Assembly: GCA_051859045.1 (NCBI GenBank)
Contig: JBHYGK010000012.1
Coordinates: 124,001 to 188,000, forward strand
Direction: 5' to 3'
Source of the DNA: JBHYGK01 sp051859045
GTDB lineage: Bacteria > Pseudomonadota > Gammaproteobacteria > Xanthomonadales > Xanthomonadaceae
Length of the DNA stretch: 64,000 bases
In this document: one piece after another, positions 18,271 to 26,810 of the stretch
Position numbering within the stretch: the stretch's first letter is position 1
How the letters are laid out: every line of letters begins with the position of its first letter
The notes under the pieces: generated by a model
What the model saw: only the letters and a program-made list of their open reading frames with translations
Database searches by the model: none
Told to the model about the DNA's origin: nothing
Translations under genes and position numbers: made by a program

Positions 18271-20059
18271 CGGCGGCCGGCGCGGGCAGGGCCGCCGGCG
18301 CGGGGCCGGCGGGCTCCGAGATCAGGCCGCCGTCGGGCGCGCGCTGGCTGCGCCCGCCGCTGAACACCGCCCAGGCCGGGCGGCGCTGCACGAGGCCGAA
18401 GCCGTCGAGGCGCAGCTCGCCGGTGGTGCCGCGCACGCTGGCCTCCGGGTCGCGGCCCAGGTGGTCGCCCCAGGCGGCCAGCAGCCAGGCGTCATGGCCG
18501 AAGGCGAACAGGCGCGCGGCGGCGCCGCGGCTGCTGGCGACCTCGCGGCCCACCGCGCCGGCGTCGGGCAGGCCCTCGCGGCCGTCGAGCAGCCACGGCA
18601 GCTCGGGGTACTCGATGCCGTCGAGCTCGCGGTCCTGGCGCGGGTCGCCGCCGCCGGCGAGCACCAGCGACGTGGCCACCACCGGCACGCCGTCGAAGTT
18701 CGACAGCGCGGCCAGCTGCGGCTTGAGCAGGCGCGCGGCGGGGGCGCGCGCGACGAGGAACAGCGCGTCCACCTCGCGCTCGCCGACCGCGGCGTGCAGC
18801 GGGGTGACGTAGTCCAGGCCGCCCTCGGGCAGCGCGATCTCGGCCACCACCTCGCCGTCGCGCTGGCGCAGGCGCTCGCGGAAGGCCTCGGCCGAGCGGC
18901 GCGCGGTGTCGTCGGCGGCCGCCGCGATCACCACCCGGCGCTGGCCGCGCGCGAGCAGGCGCTCGGCCGCGGCCACGCCCTCGTCCTCCGGCGACAGCGA
19001 CCAGGCCTGGCTGCCGGCGGGCGGCTCGACCCCCGCGCGGTTGAGCGCGAGCAGCGGCACCGGGGTGCCCGCGGAGAACAGGGCATCGACGGCTTCGCGC
19101 TCGAGCGGGCCGACGACGAGCTGCGCGCCGTCGGCGACGGCCTGCGCGTAGGCGGCCTCGGCGCCCAGCGCCGCGGTGTCGTAGGCGCGCACCTCGGGGC
19201 GGCGGCGCGGCTCGCCGTAGTAGCCGGCGAAGAAGCCGTCGCGCACCGCGTTGCCGGCGTTGGCCAGCGGGCCGCTGAGCGGCAGCAACAGCGCGACGCG
19301 CGTGGGCGGTCGGTAGCCGTCGGCCTCGGCGCGCGGCAGCGTGGCGTCGACGGGGCCCGCCGGCGCGCGCTCGTAGGGGCGCGGCAGGGCCAGGCCGCGG
19401 CGCGTGAGCGCGCGGCCGGCGAACGGGTACAGCGCGTCGCCGACCGGCAGCGCGGCGGTGCGCTCGGCGAGCTCGCGGTCGGGCAGGCGCGAGAGCAGCG
19501 CCTCGATGCGGCGGGCGCCGGCGGCGTCCTCGCCCTCGCCGGCGGCGGCGCGCGCCGCCGCGGCGCCGAAGCGGTCGCCGCCGGCCTCGAGCGCCTCGGC
19601 GCGCAGCGACAGCGCGCGCGCGTCGAGCGCGGCGTCGCCGGAGCGCGGCGCGGCGGCGAGCATGGCCACCGCCCCCATCGCATCGCCGTCGGCGAGCGCG
19701 AAGCCGGCGCCCAGGACGGCGTGGCGCAGGCGCTGCGCTTCGTCGAAGCGGCGCGGCTCGATCGCGGCGTAGGTGGCGCGCGCGCGGGCGTCATCGCCGG
19801 CCTCGCGCCAGGCCTCGGCCGCGGCCAGCAGCAGCGCCGGGCGCTCGGCGCCGCGCGCGCCTTCGGCGGCGAGCTCCCAGGCCCGGGCCGCGCCGGCGTG
19901 GTCGCCGGCGCGCGCCAGCGAGGCGGCCGAGGGCTGGTCCGACGGCGCCGCGGCGCGCGTGGGCAGCTCGCAGCCGGCGACCAGCACCGGCAGCAGCAGC
20001 AGGGCGGACAGGCGCAGGGCGCGGGTCGGTCGGCGGGGGGCGCGGGGCAGGTGGGGCAT
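18248..20059 (-). CDS. lpoA: Outer-membrane lipoprotein LpoA (LppC), activator of PBP1a
   Basis: A 603-residue lipoprotein. The signal peptide ends at the lipobox LVAGC (Cys about residue 29), so the mature protein would be anchored in the outer membrane. Residues 30-250 are an Ala-rich, TPR-like helical domain. From TRVALLLPLSGPLANAGNAVRDGFFAGYY onward it is a periplasmic-binding-protein fold, as in E. coli LpoA, which stimulates the class A PBP1a. The C-terminus is a Pro/Ala-rich tail. It is divergent from rsmI, the usual gammaproteobacterial arrangement, and leads the lpoA-yraN-oxidase unit. Confidence 0.93.
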   Translation of the reverse strand: MPHLPRAPRRPTRALRLSALLLLPVLVAGCELPTRAAAPSDQPSAASLARAGDHAGAARAWELAAEGARGAERPALLLAAAEAWREAGDDARARATYAAIEPRRFDEAQRLRHAVLGAGFALADGDAMGAVAMLAAAPRSGDAALDARALSLRAEALEAGGDRFGAAAARAAAGEGEDAAGARRIEALLSRLPDRELAERTAALPVGDALYPFAGRALTRRGLALPRPYERAPAGPVDATLPRAEADGYRPPTRVALLLPLSGPLANAGNAVRDGFFAGYYGEPRRRPEVRAYDTAALGAEAAYAQAVADGAQLVVGPLEREAVDALFSAGTPVPLLALNRAGVEPPAGSQAWSLSPEDEGVAAAERLLARGQRRVVIAAAADDTARRSAEAFRERLRQRDGEVVAEIALPEGGLDYVTPLHAAVGEREVDALFLVARAPAARLLKPQLAALSNFDGVPVVATSLVLAGGGDPRQDRELDGIEYPELPWLLDGREGLPDAGAVGREVASSRGAAARLFAFGHDAWLLAAWGDHLGRDPEASVRGTTGELRLDGFGLVQRRPAWAVFSGGRSQRAPDGGLISEPAGPAPAALPAPAAGAAPGAR

Positions 20060-20110
20060 CGGGGTATCCGGGTGGGGATGGAGGGCGCGGGGGCGGGGCC
20101 GCCGCGCGGG

Positions 20111-20116
20111 GTAGAA
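20111..20116 (+). promoter_or_regulatory. Putative -10 element of rsmI
   Basis: TAGAAT (5 of 6 to TATAAT), 54 bp upstream of the rsmI ATG and surrounded by GC-rich sequence in the 111-bp lpoA-rsmI gap. It is the only AT-rich hexamer there. No good -35 is seen. Confidence 0.5.
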
Positions 20117-20170
20117 TCATACCGCCCGATCGCCGCGCGCCCGCGGCGAATCCGTCCCTCCGGAGCCCCC

Positions 20171-21034
20171 ATGTCCCTCCCGCCGCCGGGTCAGCCTCCG
20201 GCGCGTGCCGCCGGCACGCTGCACATCGTCGCCACCCCGATCGGCCACCTCGGCGACCTCAGCCCGCGCGCTGTCGAGACCCTGAAGGCCGTCGACGCGA
20301 TCCTCGCCGAGGACACCCGCCACACCCGCCAGCTGCTGGCCCACCTCGGCCTCGAGCGCCCGCTGCTGGCGCTGCACGAGCACAACGAGGACGCCCAGGC
20401 GCCGAAGCTGGTGGAGCGCCTGCTCGCCGGCGACCACCTGGCCCTGGTCAGCGACGCCGGCACGCCGCTGGTCAGCGACCCCGGCTACCGGCTGGTGGCC
20501 GCGGCGCGCGCGGCCGGGCTCAAGGTCAGCCCGGTGCCCGGCCCCTGCGCCTTCGTCGCCGCGCTGTCGGTGGCCGGCCTGCCCAGCGACCGCTTCTGCT
20601 TCGAGGGCTTCCTGCCGGCCAAGGCCTCCGGCCGCCGCGAGCGCCTGCGCGCGCTGGCCGCCGAGCCGCGCACGCTGGTGTTCTACGAAAGCTCGCACCG
20701 CGTCGAGGAGTCGCTGGCCGACATGGTCGCGGCGTTCGGGTCGACCCGTCGCGCGGTGCTCGCGCGCGAGCTGACCAAGCTCTTCGAGACCGTGCTCGAC
20801 GGCCCGCTCGAGGCGCTGGCCGCGCGCGTGGCCGCCGACCCGGACCAGCGCCGCGGCGAGTTCGTGCTGCTGGTCGAAGGCGCGGGCGAGGGCGACGGCG
20901 ACGCCACGCTGGCCGAGGGGCGCCGCGTGTACGCGCTGCTAAGCGCCCAGCTGCCGCCCTCGCAGGCCGCGCGCCTCGCCGCCGAGATCACCGGCGCGCC
21001 GCGCAAGGCGCTCTACGGCGGCGGCGAGGGCTGA
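20171..21034 (+). CDS. rsmI: 16S rRNA (cytidine1402-2'-O)-methyltransferase RsmI
   Basis: A 287-residue SAM-dependent enzyme that 2'-O-methylates C1402 in the decoding centre, acting with RsmH. The tetrapyrrole-methylase fold is shown by LHIVATPIGHLGDLSPRA, AEDTRHTRQLL, LVSDAGTPLVSDPGYRLV, PVPGPCAFVAALSVAGLP and FYESSHRVEESL. Length is normal. The short C-terminal helical domain AARLAAEITGAPRKALY is intact. rnpB begins 43 bp downstream. Confidence 0.96.
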   Translation: MSLPPPGQPPARAAGTLHIVATPIGHLGDLSPRAVETLKAVDAILAEDTRHTRQLLAHLGLERPLLALHEHNEDAQAPKLVERLLAGDHLALVSDAGTPLVSDPGYRLVAAARAAGLKVSPVPGPCAFVAALSVAGLPSDRFCFEGFLPAKASGRRERLRALAAEPRTLVFYESSHRVEESLADMVAAFGSTRRAVLARELTKLFETVLDGPLEALAARVAADPDQRRGEFVLLVEGAGEGDGDATLAEGRRVYALLSAQLPPSQAARLAAEITGAPRKALYGGGEG

Positions 21035-21060
21035 GCGGTCGGGCCCGGCGCGGGGATCCG

Positions 21061-21069
21061 TGCGAGAAT
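21061..21069 (+). promoter_or_regulatory. Putative extended -10 of rnpB
   Basis: TGC followed by GAGAAT, ending 9 bp before the predicted 5' end of the RNase P RNA at 21078. The spacing suits an extended -10 sigma70 promoter. Confidence 0.45.
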
Positions 21070-21077
21070 GCCGGCGC

Positions 21078-21433
21078 GGAGTCGGCCAAGGCGATCGCGG
21101 CGCGGAGTGATCCGCGGCGAGGAAAGTCCGGGCTCCACAGGGCAAGGTGCCAGGTAACGCCTGGGCGGCGCGAGCCGACGGACAGTGCAACAGAGAGCAG
21201 ACAGCCGAACGGCGCCTCCGGGCGCGCGTGGTGATGGTGAAAGGGTGCGGTAAGAGCGCACCGCCCGCGGGGACAACGCCGCGGGGCACGGCAAACCCCA
21301 CCTGGAGCAAGACCAAATAGGGGACCCATGGCGTGGCCCGCGCCAGTCCCGGGTTGGTTGCTTGAGGGTCGCGGTGACGCGGCTCCTAGAGGAATGGTCG
21401 CCCACGACAGAACCCGGCTTAACGGCCGGCTCC
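21078..21433 (+). ncRNA. rnpB: RNase P RNA, bacterial class A
   Basis: The catalytic RNA of tRNA 5'-end maturation, about 356 nt. Helix P1 is visible: GGAGTCGGCC (21078-21087) pairs along its full length with GGCCGGCTCC (21424-21433), with one G-T pair. The universal 5' core GAGGAAAGTCCGGGCTCC sits at 21119-21136. The ACAGTGCAACAGAGAGCA segment, GGTGAAAGGGTGCGGTAAGAGCGCACC, the GGCAAACCCCACC stretch and the 3' core CCACGACAGAACCCGGCTTA all follow in order. Ends are set from P1. It is followed by a strong terminator. Confidence 0.97.
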
Positions 21434-21446
21434 GCACTTCTTCCTC

Positions 21447-21480
21447 CACCAGGCCCGCGCGAGCGGGCCTGGTGCGTTTC
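21447..21480 (+). terminator. Rho-independent terminator of rnpB
   Basis: CACCAGGCCCGC (21447-21458) pairs with GCGGGCCTGGTG (21463-21474) around a GCGA tetraloop, followed by CGTTTC. It shares the 18-nt core of the terminators at 796 and 6386. Confidence 0.85.
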
Positions 21481-21712
21481 CGGGCCCCGTTCCGCGCGCA
21501 TCGCCCGCGCATCGCCCCCCGTCCGCCCCCGCGCCGCCCCGCCTCGGGACCGGCTCCGGCCCCGTCGCGCCGGGGGCGTCGGGCCGTGACCGCCGTCTCG
21601 TTCAGAAATCCTTTTCCAACGGAATCAGCACCTCCGGAAATGTTGTTAATCCGGACTCTCAAGATTGCTGCAAGGTCTTGATGGCGCTGGGGTTTTCGGC
21701 GTGATTTTCCTG
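21481..21712. other. Intergenic spacer between rnpB terminator and mraZ promoter
   Basis: Together with the flanking sites this is a 356-bp gene-free interval. Bases 21481-21590 are very GC-rich with no gene-like signal. From about 21597 the sequence turns markedly AT-richer up to the mraZ promoter. I see no small gene or RNA there. Confidence 0.5.
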
Positions 21713-21742
21713 TTGACACGCCGTTTCCCGGAGGCCTAATGT
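21713..21742 (+). promoter_or_regulatory. sigma70-type promoter of the dcw cluster
   Basis: A perfect -35 TTGACA (21713-21718) and -10 TAATGT (21737-21742) with 18-bp spacing. The start point would fall near 21749, inside the MraZ decamer array, so operator occupancy would block initiation or early elongation. Confidence 0.75.
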
Positions 21743-21786
21743 GGGCACCAGAGGGAATTCCGGGAATTCCGTGGGGATTGGTGGCA
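21741..21786 (+). promoter_or_regulatory. Putative MraZ operator: five decameric repeats
   Basis: G-rich boxes recur exactly every 10 bp: TGGGC (21742), AGGGA (21752), GGGAA (21762), TGGGG (21772) and TGGCA (21782), each preceded by G or C. MraZ is known to bind three or more direct TGGGN repeats separated by 5 bp in front of its own gene. The array runs from the -10 element to 3 bp before the mraZ ATG and probably also contains the ribosome binding site. Confidence 0.7.
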
Positions 21787-21789
21787 TAG

Positions 21790-22236
21790 ATGTTCCAGGG
21801 CGAAACCGCCATCACGATCGACGACAAGGGCAGGCTCGCCATCCCGGTGAGCCTGCGCGAGCTCGTCGCGCGCGACTGCGGCAACCGCCTGGTCATCACC
21901 TACAACCCCTACGAGTCCGGCTGCCTGTGGCTGTACCCCGAGGCGAAGTGGAGCGTGGTGCGTGACCAGGTGAACGCGCTGCCCAGCGCGATCGCGGTCC
22001 ACCGCCGCCTGCAGATGAAGCTGGTGGGCGCGGCGACGCCGGTGGAGCCCGACGGCAGCGGCCGCGTGCTGCTGCCGGCGAGCCACCGCAATGCCGCGGG
22101 CATCGAGAAGAAGGCGGTGCTGCTGGGCATGGGCGACCGCCTCGAGCTGTGGAGCGAGCAGGCGCACCACGCGCAGATCCGCCTCACCGTCGGTGAGGCC
22201 GAGGTCAGCGCGGCCATGCTCGAGCTGCGGCTCTGA
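21790..22236 (+). CDS. mraZ: Transcriptional regulator MraZ
   Basis: A 148-residue DNA-binding protein of two AbrB-like SpoVT repeats. The first begins MFQGETAITIDDKGRLAIP. The second (about residues 76-110) contains the matching pattern PVEPDGSGRVLLPASHR. It forms ring oligomers and represses the dcw cluster by binding the decameric repeats directly upstream. It is the first gene of the cluster, with rsmH 5 bp downstream. Confidence 0.97.
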   Translation: MFQGETAITIDDKGRLAIPVSLRELVARDCGNRLVITYNPYESGCLWLYPEAKWSVVRDQVNALPSAIAVHRRLQMKLVGAATPVEPDGSGRVLLPASHRNAAGIEKKAVLLGMGDRLELWSEQAHHAQIRLTVGEAEVSAAMLELRL

Positions 22237-22241
22237 GCCCG

Positions 22242-23180
22242 GTGGCGGCGGTGGGCGAGCAGGCCCCGGACCGCAGCCACCTCCCCGTGCTGTTCGCGGA
22301 GGTGCTCGACGGTCTCGCGGTGCGGGCGGACGGCACCTACCTCGACGGCACGCTGGGGCGCGGCGGCCACGCCGGCGGCGTGCTCGCGCGGCTCGGCCCG
22401 GACGGCCGGCTGCTGGTGATGGACAAGGATCCCGAGGCGATCGCCTGCGCCGAGCGCCTGTTCGCCGGGGATCCGCGGGTGGGGATCCGGCGCGGCAGCT
22501 TCGCCGCGCTGGCGCAGTGGGAGGCGACGCGGGACGGGCTCGACGGCGTGCTGTTCGACCTCGGGGTGTCCTCGCCGCAGATCGACGAGGCCGCGCGCGG
22601 CTTCAGCTTCCGCCACGACGGTCCGCTCGACATGCGGATGGACCCGGAGGCGGGGGAGAGCGCGGCGGCATGGCTGGCGCGGGCGGACGAGCGGGAGATC
22701 GCGGACGTGGTGTGGACCTACGGGGAGGAGCGCATGAGCCGACGCATCGCGAAAGCGATCGTGTCCACGCGCGCCGAGGCCCCGCTCACCCGCACCTCCG
22801 AGCTGGCGAACCTGATCGCCCAGGTCGCCCCGCGCCACGACGGCATCCATCCCGCCACCCGCAGCTTCCAGGCCATCCGCATCCACATCAACCGCGAGCT
22901 GGCCGACCTCGAGGCCGGCCTCGCGGCCGCGTTCGAGCGCCTGAAGCCCGGCGGCCGGCTGGCGGTGATCAGCTTCCACTCGCTGGAGGACCGGATCACC
23001 AAGCGCTTCATCCAGGGCCTGGCCAAGGCGCCGCCGGCGAACCGCCGCTTCCCGGAGGCCCACGCGTTCGTGCCGCGCCTGCGCGAGGTGGGCGGCGCGA
23101 CGAAGGGCTCGCCGGCCGAGGTCGCGGCCAACCCGCGCGCCCGCTCGGCGGTGCTGCGCGTGGCGGAGAAGCTGGCATGA
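22242..23180 (+). CDS. rsmH: 16S rRNA (cytosine1402-N4)-methyltransferase RsmH
   Basis: A 312-residue SAM enzyme that N4-methylates C1402. The GTG start at 22242 gives a short leader before HLPVLFAEVLDGL. Motifs are YLDGTLGRGGHAGGVL, the SAM segment LLVMDKDPEAI, FDLGVSSPQIDEAARGFSFR, PLDMRMD and the late VISFHSLEDRITKRF. Its partner RsmI is also in this window. The stop overlaps ftsL by 4 bp. Confidence 0.97.
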   Translation: MAAVGEQAPDRSHLPVLFAEVLDGLAVRADGTYLDGTLGRGGHAGGVLARLGPDGRLLVMDKDPEAIACAERLFAGDPRVGIRRGSFAALAQWEATRDGLDGVLFDLGVSSPQIDEAARGFSFRHDGPLDMRMDPEAGESAAAWLARADEREIADVVWTYGEERMSRRIAKAIVSTRAEAPLTRTSELANLIAQVAPRHDGIHPATRSFQAIRIHINRELADLEAGLAAAFERLKPGGRLAVISFHSLEDRITKRFIQGLAKAPPANRRFPEAHAFVPRLREVGGATKGSPAEVAANPRARSAVLRVAEKLA

Positions 23181-23443
23181 CCGGCCGGGTGCTGATGGCG
23201 CTGCTGGTGGTGGCGGTGATCGCCTCGGCGATCGGCGTCGTCGTCGCGCGCCACCACCACCGCCAGGCCTTCGTCGAGCTCACCCGCCTGCAGCGCGAGG
23301 CCGACGAGCTCGAGATCGAGTTCGGCCGCCTGCAGCTCGAGCAGGCCACCTGGGCCGAGACCCACCGCATCGAGCAGGTGGCCCGCCAGCGCCTCGGGAT
23401 GGGCTTCCCGGCCGAGGCCGACGTCCGCGTGGTGCGGCCGTGA
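23177..23443 (+). CDS. ftsL: Cell division protein FtsL
   Basis: An 88-residue bitopic membrane protein. One N-terminal transmembrane helix (about residues 5-25) is followed by a periplasmic coiled coil (RLQREADELEIEFGRLQLEQ). It lacks a long cytoplasmic tail. It acts with FtsB and FtsQ as the FtsQLB complex that activates FtsWI. Identification rests on size, topology and the position between rsmH and ftsI. It has 4-bp overlaps on both sides. Confidence 0.92.
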   Translation: MTGRVLMALLVVAVIASAIGVVVARHHHRQAFVELTRLQREADELEIEFGRLQLEQATWAETHRIEQVARQRLGMGFPAEADVRVVRP

Positions 23444-25308
23444 GCCTGCGCGCGCTGCTGCAGCGCCTGGCACCCCGGCGCCCCGAGGGCGCCGCCGGCC
23501 CGACCCGCTCCGCGGGCGGCCGCCGCGGCCTGCCGCCGGTGAACATCCGCGCGCGGGTGGTGTTCGTCACCGCCGCGCTGGCCGGCGGCTCGCTGCTGCT
23601 GGTGGCGCGCGCGGCCGACCTGCAGCTGGTCAACGCCGAGTTCTACCAGGACCAGGGCGACCAGCGCTTCCTGCGCGAGATCGCCATCCCGACCCCGCGC
23701 GGCATGATCACCGACCGCAACGGCGAGCCGCTGGCGATCTCCTCGCCGGTGGAGTCGGTGTGGGCCAACCCGCGCGAGCTGCTGCAGCACCCCGAGCGCA
23801 TCCCCGCGCTCGCCGAGGCGCTGGGCATGCCGGTGGAGCCGCTGCGCCAGCGCCTCGACGCGCGCGCCGACCGCGAGTTCGTCTACCTGCGCCGGCACAT
23901 GAACCCCGACCAGGCCCGCGTGATCCTCGACCAGGGCTTCCCCGGCGTGTACGCGCAGCGCGAGTTCCGGCGCTTCTACCCGCTGGGCGAGGTGGTCTCG
24001 CACGTGCTCGGCTACACCAACGTCGACGACCGCGGCCAGGAAGGCCTGGAGCTGGCCTACGACAGCTGGCTGACCGGCACCCCGGGCGCCAAGCGCGTGA
24101 TCCGCGACCGCCGCGGCGCGATCGTCGAGAACGTCGACCTGATCCGCGCGCCGGAGCCGGGCCAGACCCTGCAGCTCTCGATCGACCGCCGCATCCAGTA
24201 CCTGGCCTACCGCGAGCTCAAGGCCGCGCTGCTCGAGCACGGCGCCAGCTCAGGCTCGGTGGTGATCCTCGACGTCGCCACCGGCGAGGTGCTGGCGATG
24301 GTCAACCAGCCGTCCTACAACTCCAACGCGCGCGACGGCGCCAGCCGCGACGCGCAGCGCAACCGCGCGGTCACCGACCTGATCGAGCCGGGCTCGGTGA
24401 TCAAGAGCTTCACCGCCGCCGCCGCGCTCGAGACCGGCCGCTACACGCCCACCACCCAGATCGAGACCGCGCCGGGCTACATGCCGCTGGCCGGCCACAC
24501 CGTGCGCGACGTGCGCAACTTCGGGCTGCTCGACGTCACCGGCATGCTCACCAAGAGCTCCAACATCGCCGCGACGAAGATGGCGCTGGACATGCCGCGC
24601 GAGCACTTCCACGGCGTGCTGCAGCGCTTCGGCTTCGGCGCGTCCACCGGCAGCGGCTTCCCCGGCGAGGCGCCCGGCCTGCTGCCGCCGCCGAACCGCT
24701 GGGGCGTGCTGCACCAGGCCACCATCAGCTACGGCTACGGCCTCAACGCCACCCCGCTGCAGATCGCCCAGGCCTACGCCGCGCTCGGCAACGGCGGCCG
24801 GATGATGCGCCCCACCTTCGTGCACGGGCAGCCGGCCGAGGGCGAGCAGGTGATCGACCCGGCCATCGCCCGCCAGGTGGTGGACATGCTCGAGAGCGTC
24901 GTCGGCCCCACGGGCACCGCGCGCACCGCCGGCATCCGCGGCTACCGCGTGGCCGGCAAGTCGGGCACCTCGCGCCGGGCCACCGCCGGCGGCTACGAGC
25001 GCCGCTACATCTCGATGTTCGCCGGCCTGGTGCCGGCGAGCCACCCGCGCTTCGCCACCGTCGTGGTCATCAACGACCCCTCGGCCGGCGCCTACTACGG
25101 CGGCGCGGTGTCGGGCCCGGTCTATCACCGCATCATGGACGGCACCCTGCGCCTGATGGACGTGCCGCCGGACCAGCCCGAGGCCTTCGCCGCCACCTCC
25201 GCCGCCGAGGCGACCCGCGAGCTCGAGGCGCTGCGCGCCGCCGAGGCCGAGGGCGCCGACGCGGCCGCCGAGATGGTGCCCGACGACCTCCACGGGGTGC
25301 TGGAATGA
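23440..25308 (+). CDS. ftsI: Septal class B penicillin-binding protein 3 (FtsI), D,D-transpeptidase
   Basis: A 622-residue enzyme that crosslinks septal peptidoglycan together with FtsW. A GTG start overlaps the ftsL stop. An N-terminal cytosolic segment and one transmembrane helix (about residues 33-55) precede the pedestal domain (RGMITDRNGEPLAISSP). The transpeptidase motifs are S319-V-I-K, S373-S-N and K507-S-G-T. It is somewhat longer than E. coli FtsI (588) owing to an Arg/Gly-rich N-terminus and an acidic Ala-rich tail. Confidence 0.96.
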   Translation: MSLRALLQRLAPRRPEGAAGPTRSAGGRRGLPPVNIRARVVFVTAALAGGSLLLVARAADLQLVNAEFYQDQGDQRFLREIAIPTPRGMITDRNGEPLAISSPVESVWANPRELLQHPERIPALAEALGMPVEPLRQRLDARADREFVYLRRHMNPDQARVILDQGFPGVYAQREFRRFYPLGEVVSHVLGYTNVDDRGQEGLELAYDSWLTGTPGAKRVIRDRRGAIVENVDLIRAPEPGQTLQLSIDRRIQYLAYRELKAALLEHGASSGSVVILDVATGEVLAMVNQPSYNSNARDGASRDAQRNRAVTDLIEPGSVIKSFTAAAALETGRYTPTTQIETAPGYMPLAGHTVRDVRNFGLLDVTGMLTKSSNIAATKMALDMPREHFHGVLQRFGFGASTGSGFPGEAPGLLPPPNRWGVLHQATISYGYGLNATPLQIAQAYAALGNGGRMMRPTFVHGQPAEGEQVIDPAIARQVVDMLESVVGPTGTARTAGIRGYRVAGKSGTSRRATAGGYERRYISMFAGLVPASHPRFATVVVINDPSAGAYYGGAVSGPVYHRIMDGTLRLMDVPPDQPEAFAATSAAEATRELEALRAAEAEGADAAAEMVPDDLHGVLE

Positions 25309-26810
25309 GCGCGCCGGTCGCCGCCGCGGGCCGCTGGACCCTGGCCGCGCTGCTGGAGGGCCTCGCCGAGGTCCCGCCGGCGCTCGCCGGACTGCCGGTG
25401 CGCGCCCTGGTGCTCGACAGCCGCGCCGTGGCCGCGGGGGACGTCTTCGTCGCCCTCGGCGGCGGGCAGCGCCACGGCCTGGACTTCGCCGCGGCCGCGC
25501 TGGCCGCCGGCGCCGCCGCGGTGCTGTTCGAGGCGCCGGCCCCGGCGGGCCATCCGATCGCCGCCGACCCGCGCGCCCTCGGCGTGGCCGGCCTGCGCGG
25601 CCGCCTCGGCCAGGTCGCCGCGCGCCTGCACGGCAAGCCCTCCGAGGCGCTGACCCTGGTCGGCGTCACCGGCACCAACGGCAAGACCTCCACCGTGCAG
25701 CTGCTGGCCCAGGCCCTCGAGGCGCTGGGCGCGCGCGCGGGCAGCATCGGCACGCTCGGCGCGGGCCTGCACGGGCAGCTGGTGGCCGGCGAGCGCACCA
25801 CGCCCGACGTGCTGTCGGTCCACGCGCTGCTGGCCGGCCTGCGCGACGCCGGCGCCAGCCACGTGGCGATGGAGGTCAGCTCGCACGCGCTCGACCAGGG
25901 CCGCGTGCTGGGCCTGCGCTTCGAGGTGGCGGTGTTCACCAACCTCACCCGCGACCACCTCGACTACCACGGCGACATGGCCGCCTACGGCGCCGCCAAG
26001 GCCAAGCTGTTCCGCTGGCCGGGCCTGCGCGCGGCGGTGGTGAACCTCGACGACGCCTTCGGCCGCGAGCTGCACGCGCAGCTGCCCGAGGACGTCCGCC
26101 GGATCGGCCTGAGCTCGCGCGGCGAGGACGCGGCCTCGCTGCACGCCGAGGACATCGTCCTCGGCGGGCACGGCCTGGCCTTCACCCTGGTGCGCGGCGG
26201 CGAGCAGGTGCCGGTGCGCTCGCCGCTGCTCGGCCGCTTCAACGTCGACAACCTGCTCGCGGTCGCCGGCACCCTGCTGGCGCTTGGCCACGCGCTGCCC
26301 GCGATCGGGGTCGTGCTCGGCGGCCTGCAGCCGGTGGACGGCCGCATGAGCCGGGTCGGCGGCGGCGAGGGCCAGCCGCTGGTGGTGGTCGACTACGCGC
26401 ACACCCCCGACGCGCTGGAGCAGGCGCTGTCCACGCTGCGCGCGCATGCCGCCGGCCGCCTGGACTGCGTGTTCGGCTGCGGCGGCGACCGCGACCGCGG
26501 CAAGCGCCCGCTGATGGGCGCCATCGCCGAGCGCCTGGCCGACCGCGTCATCGTCACCGACGACAACCCGCGCACCGAGCCCGGCGACGCGATCGTCGAG
26601 CAGATCCTCGCCGGCCTGCAGCGGCCGCAGGCCGCGCGCGTCATCCGCGACCGCGCCGGCGCCATCGCCACCGCGCTGGCCGAGGCCGCGCCCGGCGACG
26701 TCGTGCTGGTGGCGGGCAAGGGCCACGAGGCCTACCAGGAGGTCGCGGGCGTGCGCACGCCCTTCGACGACCTCGCCGTCGCCCGCCGCTGCCTGGGGAG
26801 CCGCGCATGA
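25305..26810 (+). CDS. murE: UDP-MurNAc-L-Ala-Glu:meso-diaminopimelate ligase MurE
   Basis: A 501-residue Mur ligase that adds the third stem-peptide residue. The P-loop is G123-TNGKTS, with the central THxxSH-type motif EVSSHALDQGR and NLTRDHLDYHG. DNPR at 420-423, within DDNPRTE, is the signature for meso-diaminopimelate rather than lysine. VAGKGHEAYQ follows near the end. If murD function in this organism follows the MurD2/MurL route, its substrate still arrives as the D-Glu dipeptide. It overlaps ftsI and murF by 4 bp each. Confidence 0.97.
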   Translation: MSAPVAAAGRWTLAALLEGLAEVPPALAGLPVRALVLDSRAVAAGDVFVALGGGQRHGLDFAAAALAAGAAAVLFEAPAPAGHPIAADPRALGVAGLRGRLGQVAARLHGKPSEALTLVGVTGTNGKTSTVQLLAQALEALGARAGSIGTLGAGLHGQLVAGERTTPDVLSVHALLAGLRDAGASHVAMEVSSHALDQGRVLGLRFEVAVFTNLTRDHLDYHGDMAAYGAAKAKLFRWPGLRAAVVNLDDAFGRELHAQLPEDVRRIGLSSRGEDAASLHAEDIVLGGHGLAFTLVRGGEQVPVRSPLLGRFNVDNLLAVAGTLLALGHALPAIGVVLGGLQPVDGRMSRVGGGEGQPLVVVDYAHTPDALEQALSTLRAHAAGRLDCVFGCGGDRDRGKRPLMGAIAERLADRVIVTDDNPRTEPGDAIVEQILAGLQRPQAARVIRDRAGAIATALAEAAPGDVVLVAGKGHEAYQEVAGVRTPFDDLAVARRCLGSRA

